A DNA stretch of 9,419 nucleotides from CAYUCY01 sp964443525 (GTDB lineage: Bacteria; Pseudomonadota; Alphaproteobacteria; Caedimonadales; Caedimonadaceae), in assembly GCA_964443525.1 (NCBI GenBank), contig CAYUCY010000057.1, forward strand, positions 1 through 9,419, read 5' to 3'. The translations under genes were made by a program, and so were the position numbers. Below the pieces are notes generated by a model that saw nothing but the letters and a program-made list of their open reading frames with translations, did not search any database and was not told the origin of the DNA. How positions within the stretch are numbered: the stretch's first letter is position 1; every line of letters starts with the position of its first letter. Positions 6,839 to 9,419 of the stretch are shown here, in pieces.

Positions 6839-7057
6839 ATGTCAAAAGAAGATTTGCTTGAATTTTCAGGAGTTGTTCTCGAAGTCCTCCCTAATTCCAT
6901 GTTTCGTGTCAAACTTGAAAATGATCACGTGATCCTCGCTCATACATCCGGACGCATGCGCAAGAACAAAATTCGCGTCCTTGCAGGCGATAAGGTGCGG
7001 GTTGAGATGACACCTTACGACCTTACTAAAGGTCGTGTGATTTTCCGAGAAAAGTAA
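6839..7057 (+). CDS. infA: Translation initiation factor IF-1
   Basis: 72 residues from the ATG at 6839, exactly the usual length of IF-1. It binds the A site of the 30S subunit during initiation and is a single OB (S1-like) fold. The typical core is visible: E-F-S-G-V-V-L-E-V-L-P-N at 7-18, then F-R-V-K-L-E-N, A-H-T-S-G-R-M-R-K-N-K-I-R, G-D-K-V-R-V-E-M-T-P-Y-D-L and G-R-V-I-F-R. An upstream in-frame ATG at 6812 would add nine residues not found in the family. The chosen start has GGAG (6830-6833) at 5 bases. It leads the infA-rng-yacG block. Confidence 0.97.
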   Translation: MSKEDLLEFSGVVLEVLPNSMFRVKLENDHVILAHTSGRMRKNKIRVLAGDKVRVEMTPYDLTKGRVIFREK

Positions 7058-7070
7058 GATACGTTCCCTA

Positions 7071-8009
7071 ATGACTTCGGATCTCCTTACCATTGAAGTC
7101 ATTGGCCCTCATATTCGACTGACTCACCTTAAAAACGGAAACCCTGTTCAGCTTTTTCTAGAGCCCTTGAATCCTGTGGTATCTTACGGTGATCTCTATA
7201 GCGGTCGCGTCGTTAGTCACGATTACAGCAGAGCCTGGGTTGAAATTGGTTGGATTAAGCCAGCCCTTCTGAACCTTAAATCGCGGTCTTTGAATGATGG
7301 CGATCATGTCTTTGTAACCGTGAAGCGAGAACCTATTCGGGAATTTTACCGCTTGAAACCGCCTCTTTTAAAATTTTGCGACCCGAATACTCTCAAAGAT
7401 GTTCCAAAAGAAATCTTGCAAATGGTCCCCTGTCTCTTGCAAAAAGGAACACCTCCTTGGGCCGATTATCTTAAAACCTTGCCGCAGAATACTCCTGTTC
7501 TTGTGACTGACTTAGGCCTTTTCAGGGATTTAAAAGAAAGGTTTTGCTCCCTTGTCTGGAGACTGCAAACAACCGATCCCTTGCCCCGAGAAATCCAAGA
7601 GGCATGGGACGGAACACTTGCACCCTCCCTCCTCTTGAAAGGAGGCGGTGTCGTTGTGATTGAAGAGGGTGATACACTGACGGCCGTTGATGTGAATACG
7701 ACATCTCTTGACGGAACACCCGCTCCTTTAAGGAACGAGCATGATTTGGTAAGTTTTTTGATCAGGGCATCTCAAGAGATTGCAAGATCTCTTGCTCTGA
7801 GGCAGATTGGGGGGATAGTCATCATTGATTTTCCTCGCCTGAAAAGCAGAGAACATCGAACTAGTTTTTCCCATCATCTCAAAAAACTTTTCATAAACAT
7901 TCAAGCAACGCCTCTCGGCTTTACGAGAAGCGGCCTTTACGAACTCATCCTCGAGCAAAAGCGTCCGAGTCTTCTTCAAAAATCAAAAGAGAGGAATTTC
8001 ACATCATGA
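7071..8009 (+). CDS. rng: Short RNase E/G family endoribonuclease
   Basis: 312 residues, much shorter than E. coli RNase G (about 490) or the RNase E catalytic half. RNase E/G enzymes cut single-stranded RNA in rRNA maturation and mRNA decay. An S1-like segment is visible at about residues 39-87 (G-D-L-Y-S-G-R-V-V to V-F-V-T-V-K). The DNase I-like catalytic part starts at G-G-G-V-V-V-I-E (191-198). The metal-binding residues are kept: D207 and N209 in T-A-V-D-V-N-T, and D253 in I-I-D-F, corresponding to D303, N305 and D346 of RNase E. The usual F-I-D-M after the last motif is F-P-R-L here. I see neither the Arg-Thr 5'-phosphate sensor motif nor the zinc-link C-P-x-C-x-G; the protein stops soon after T-R-S-G-L-Y-E-L. 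The start lies 13 bases after infA with a poor ribosome site. In many relatives maf lies in this gap, and it is absent here. The stop overlaps yacG as ATGA. Confidence 0.88.
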   Translation: MTSDLLTIEVIGPHIRLTHLKNGNPVQLFLEPLNPVVSYGDLYSGRVVSHDYSRAWVEIGWIKPALLNLKSRSLNDGDHVFVTVKREPIREFYRLKPPLLKFCDPNTLKDVPKEILQMVPCLLQKGTPPWADYLKTLPQNTPVLVTDLGLFRDLKERFCSLVWRLQTTDPLPREIQEAWDGTLAPSLLLKGGGVVVIEEGDTLTAVDVNTTSLDGTPAPLRNEHDLVSFLIRASQEIARSLALRQIGGIVIIDFPRLKSREHRTSFSHHLKKLFINIQATPLGFTRSGLYELILEQKRPSLLQKSKERNFTS

Positions 8010-8218
8010 CCCCTCCCCGAAAAAAGGCCCTCCTCTGCCCGATCTGTAAGAAACCCATCGATTTTCCCTTTCGACCTTTTTGCTCAACCAAATGCAAACA
8101 ACTTGATCTTGCGAGGTGGCTTTCCGGCACTTATGTGATTCCGGGGGAAGAGACAACGAAAGAAGATGAAAAAAAGCCCGAAGAAAATGATTCCTCCTCT
8201 GAGAACAAGGACATCTAA
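8006..8218 (+). CDS. yacG: YacG zinc protein (DNA gyrase inhibitor)
   Basis: 70 residues, a normal YacG length. YacG is a small zinc-binding protein shown in E. coli to bind and inhibit DNA gyrase. The four zinc ligands are C11, C14, C26 and C30 (C-P-I-C ... F-C-S-T-K-C), followed by the conserved D-L-A-R-W-L-S-G-T-Y-V-I-P-G. The C-terminal 20 or so residues are highly acidic and low-complexity, as in many members. The ATG overlaps the RNase E/G stop by 4 bases, and AGAGAGG (7988-7994) serves as ribosome site. The linkage to RNase E/G is common in alphaproteobacteria and supports both calls. Confidence 0.94.
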   Translation: MTPPRKKALLCPICKKPIDFPFRPFCSTKCKQLDLARWLSGTYVIPGEETTKEDEKKPEENDSSSENKDI

Positions 8219-8281
8219 TTCTTGCCAGCCATTACTTTTGCAATGAAAGTCTCCGGAAACTTGGGTATAGTAAGGAAAAAA

Positions 8282-8287
8282 GGGAGG
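8282..8287 (+). promoter_or_regulatory. Ribosome binding site deciding a GTG start
   Basis: GGGAGG lies 7 bases before the GTG at 8295. An in-frame TAA at 8271 rules out a start further upstream. The 76-base gap after yacG (8219-8294) otherwise holds a TATAGT (8266-8271) without a -35 partner at normal spacing. It has no tRNA-like fold and no terminator-like hairpin with a T-run. Confidence 0.75.
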
Positions 8288-8294
8288 AAGATCC

Positions 8295-9419
8295 GTGCAC
8301 TTACGGATAAGTGTTTTCGCTCTTGTGGCTTTTTGCTTTCTCGTTGAAAGCATAAATCTTCATGGCGAAGATTCCGTCATCTACCCGCCTCCCCTGCCGC
8401 CTTTTAAAGTGCCCAAGGAAAGCCCTTTTGAGCAAAACTCCACACTCCCGCTTGATGAAGTTTTTCATGCCTCTGATGCCCCCGAACAAGGACCTCAGAC
8501 AAATTTTGCATATCAGGAGTGGGTCCCGACCCAATCCCTCCATCACGATGAGGATGACCTTATCATCAACGTTAAATGGAAGCTTGATGCGAGAGCTGCA
8601 GTCTTCAAACGGGGAAATATTATCTGGGTCTTTTTCGACCGCCCAGCTCTTTTCAAACTCGAGCATTTACCTATACCTGTAGAAAATCTCGTCACGAGCG
8701 TGACTCAGCTTAATGAAAAATCCTATTCCGTTCTTCGCTTTGATGTCTCGGAGGGTGTCGATGTTGCCGTTGAGCAAGAGGGATCCCATTGGAAATTACA
8801 TTTTAACCTGACGCCGAGTGCTCCGAATCCTTTGCTACCTCTTAATCCCACCCTTTTAAAGACATCCGAAAAGTCAATTACTTATAGCTTGAAAGATCCT
8901 GGAGTCGGCATTCTTTTTCGAGACCCGATTGTAGGGGACGAGCTCTTTATTCTTCCGACACCCCTTGCAGGCGTCTATAAACCTCAAGAGACGCCTGCCT
9001 ATAAGATCCTTCCTTCAAAGGTGGGATTTGTGGTTCAGAAGAAATCTGCCGGACTCACCTTCGAGCAATCCGCATCCCATATCCATTTAACACACGCGGG
9101 AGAAAATACTTTTTCCTCCTATGAAGACCGGGAAAGCAAACGTGCCCTTGCTCACCCCAACCGTTTTTTTGTGTTTCATGATGTTTCAGGCGACCCAAAA
9201 GATTTTCATGAAAAAAGCCGCAAGCTACTTACAAAAATCGTGGAAGCGCCGCCTGAAAAATTGCCTGAGCTTCATCTAGCTTTGGCCAAACATTTCCTCT
9301 CGTACGGGTTTGCAGAGGAAGCGCTCGGGGCTCTTCGTCGCATCAACTACGACGTTTCTTGTACGATTCAACCTCAAGAAGTCAGAGCTCTTGTAGGGAT
9401 TTCCCAGGGGCTCATCGGC
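8295..9419 (+). CDS. Putative exported protein with TPR-like region, 3' partial
   Basis: 375 codons are open to the end of the window with no stop. The protein is not recognised at family level. The N-terminus M-H-L-R-I-S-V-F-A-L-V-A-F-C-F-L-V looks like a signal peptide, with possible cleavage near residue 24, so it is probably exported to the periplasm or outer surface. A Pro-rich stretch follows (Y-P-P-P-L-P-P-F, residues 30-37). Residues of roughly 90-300 are mostly short beta-prone segments (for example V-K-W-K-L-D-A-R-A-A-V-F-K-R-G-N-I-I-W-V-F-F-D). The last 70 residues turn helical, with L-A-L-A-K-H-F-L-S-Y-G-F-A-E-E-A-L-G-A-L-R-R fitting a TPR pattern; more repeats may follow beyond the window. 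From memory, large TPR proteins with a similar A-A-V-F-x-R-G-x-x-W-V-V-F-D segment occur in alphaproteobacteria. An overlapping + frame (8362-8682) and an antisense frame are shadows. Confidence 0.75.
   Translation, partial: MHLRISVFALVAFCFLVESINLHGEDSVIYPPPLPPFKVPKESPFEQNSTLPLDEVFHASDAPEQGPQTNFAYQEWVPTQSLHHDEDDLIINVKWKLDARAAVFKRGNIIWVFFDRPALFKLEHLPIPVENLVTSVTQLNEKSYSVLRFDVSEGVDVAVEQEGSHWKLHFNLTPSAPNPLLPLNPTLLKTSEKSITYSLKDPGVGILFRDPIVGDELFILPTPLAGVYKPQETPAYKILPSKVGFVVQKKSAGLTFEQSASHIHLTHAGENTFSSYEDRESKRALAHPNRFFVFHDVSGDPKDFHEKSRKLLTKIVEAPPEKLPELHLALAKHFLSYGFAEEALGALRRINYDVSCTIQPQEVRALVGISQGLIG

Noticed and set aside
8219..8294. A tRNA gene in the gap after yacG, where some alphaproteobacteria have one
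   Set aside because: The gap is 76 bases, includes the ribosome site of the next gene, and has no T-arm GTTCRA motif, acceptor pairing or CCA-proximal stem.
8301..8682. Open frames 8301-8666 (- strand) and 8362-8682 (+ strand)
   Set aside because: Both lie inside the long GTG-initiated frame from 8295, which has a strong ribosome site and runs uninterrupted to the window end.

Overview
The window reads as chromosomal DNA of an alphaproteobacterium. The evidence is a set of family-level hallmarks: a mannose-family PTS EIIA gene directly followed by HPr with no sugar permease, a Rhizobium-type (class 3) asparaginase, a DUF599 membrane protein, and the gene order infA - short RNase E/G - yacG. 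Base composition is moderate, neither very GC-rich nor very AT-rich. A solenoid-repeat protein and the apparent loss of maf from the infA-rng-yacG cluster would fit a host-associated, partly reduced lineage such as Holosporales, but that placement is inference.

Layout. (1) 3-938, + strand: the 3' part of a gene for a tandem helical-repeat protein whose start lies before the window. (2) 939-2709: a promoter followed by a compact operon of EIIA(Man-type), HPr and class 3 asparaginase, with the asparaginase start overlapping the HPr stop. (3) 2710-5917: a second promoter followed by an MscS-type channel gene and acs (acetyl-CoA synthetase), overlapping by 4 nt. (4) 5914-6720, - strand: a DUF599 membrane protein, convergent with acs and sharing a palindromic TTAA that provides both stop codons. 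(5) 6721-8218: a divergent intergenic region, then infA, a minimal RNase E/G and yacG, tightly packed. (6) 8295-end: the 5' part of a gene for a putatively exported protein with a beta-rich N-terminal part and the beginning of a TPR-like helical part.

How the parts work together. EIIA and HPr are phosphoryl carriers. Without a permease in the operon they most likely serve regulation, as the incomplete PTS of alphaproteobacteria does. Co-transcription with an asparaginase suggests a link to nitrogen or amino-acid use. The mscS-acs pair combines osmotic protection with acetate activation, without an obvious biochemical link. The infA block is translation and RNA-processing housekeeping. The two transcription units in the first half have the same promoter architecture, TTGAC(A/C)-N17-TACCTT.

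No mobile element, CRISPR array, rRNA or tRNA was seen. No stretch longer than 300 bases lacks a gene. I found no clear new multi-gene system. The least explained items are the repeat protein, the EIIA-HPr-asparaginase operon and the stripped-down RNase E/G.
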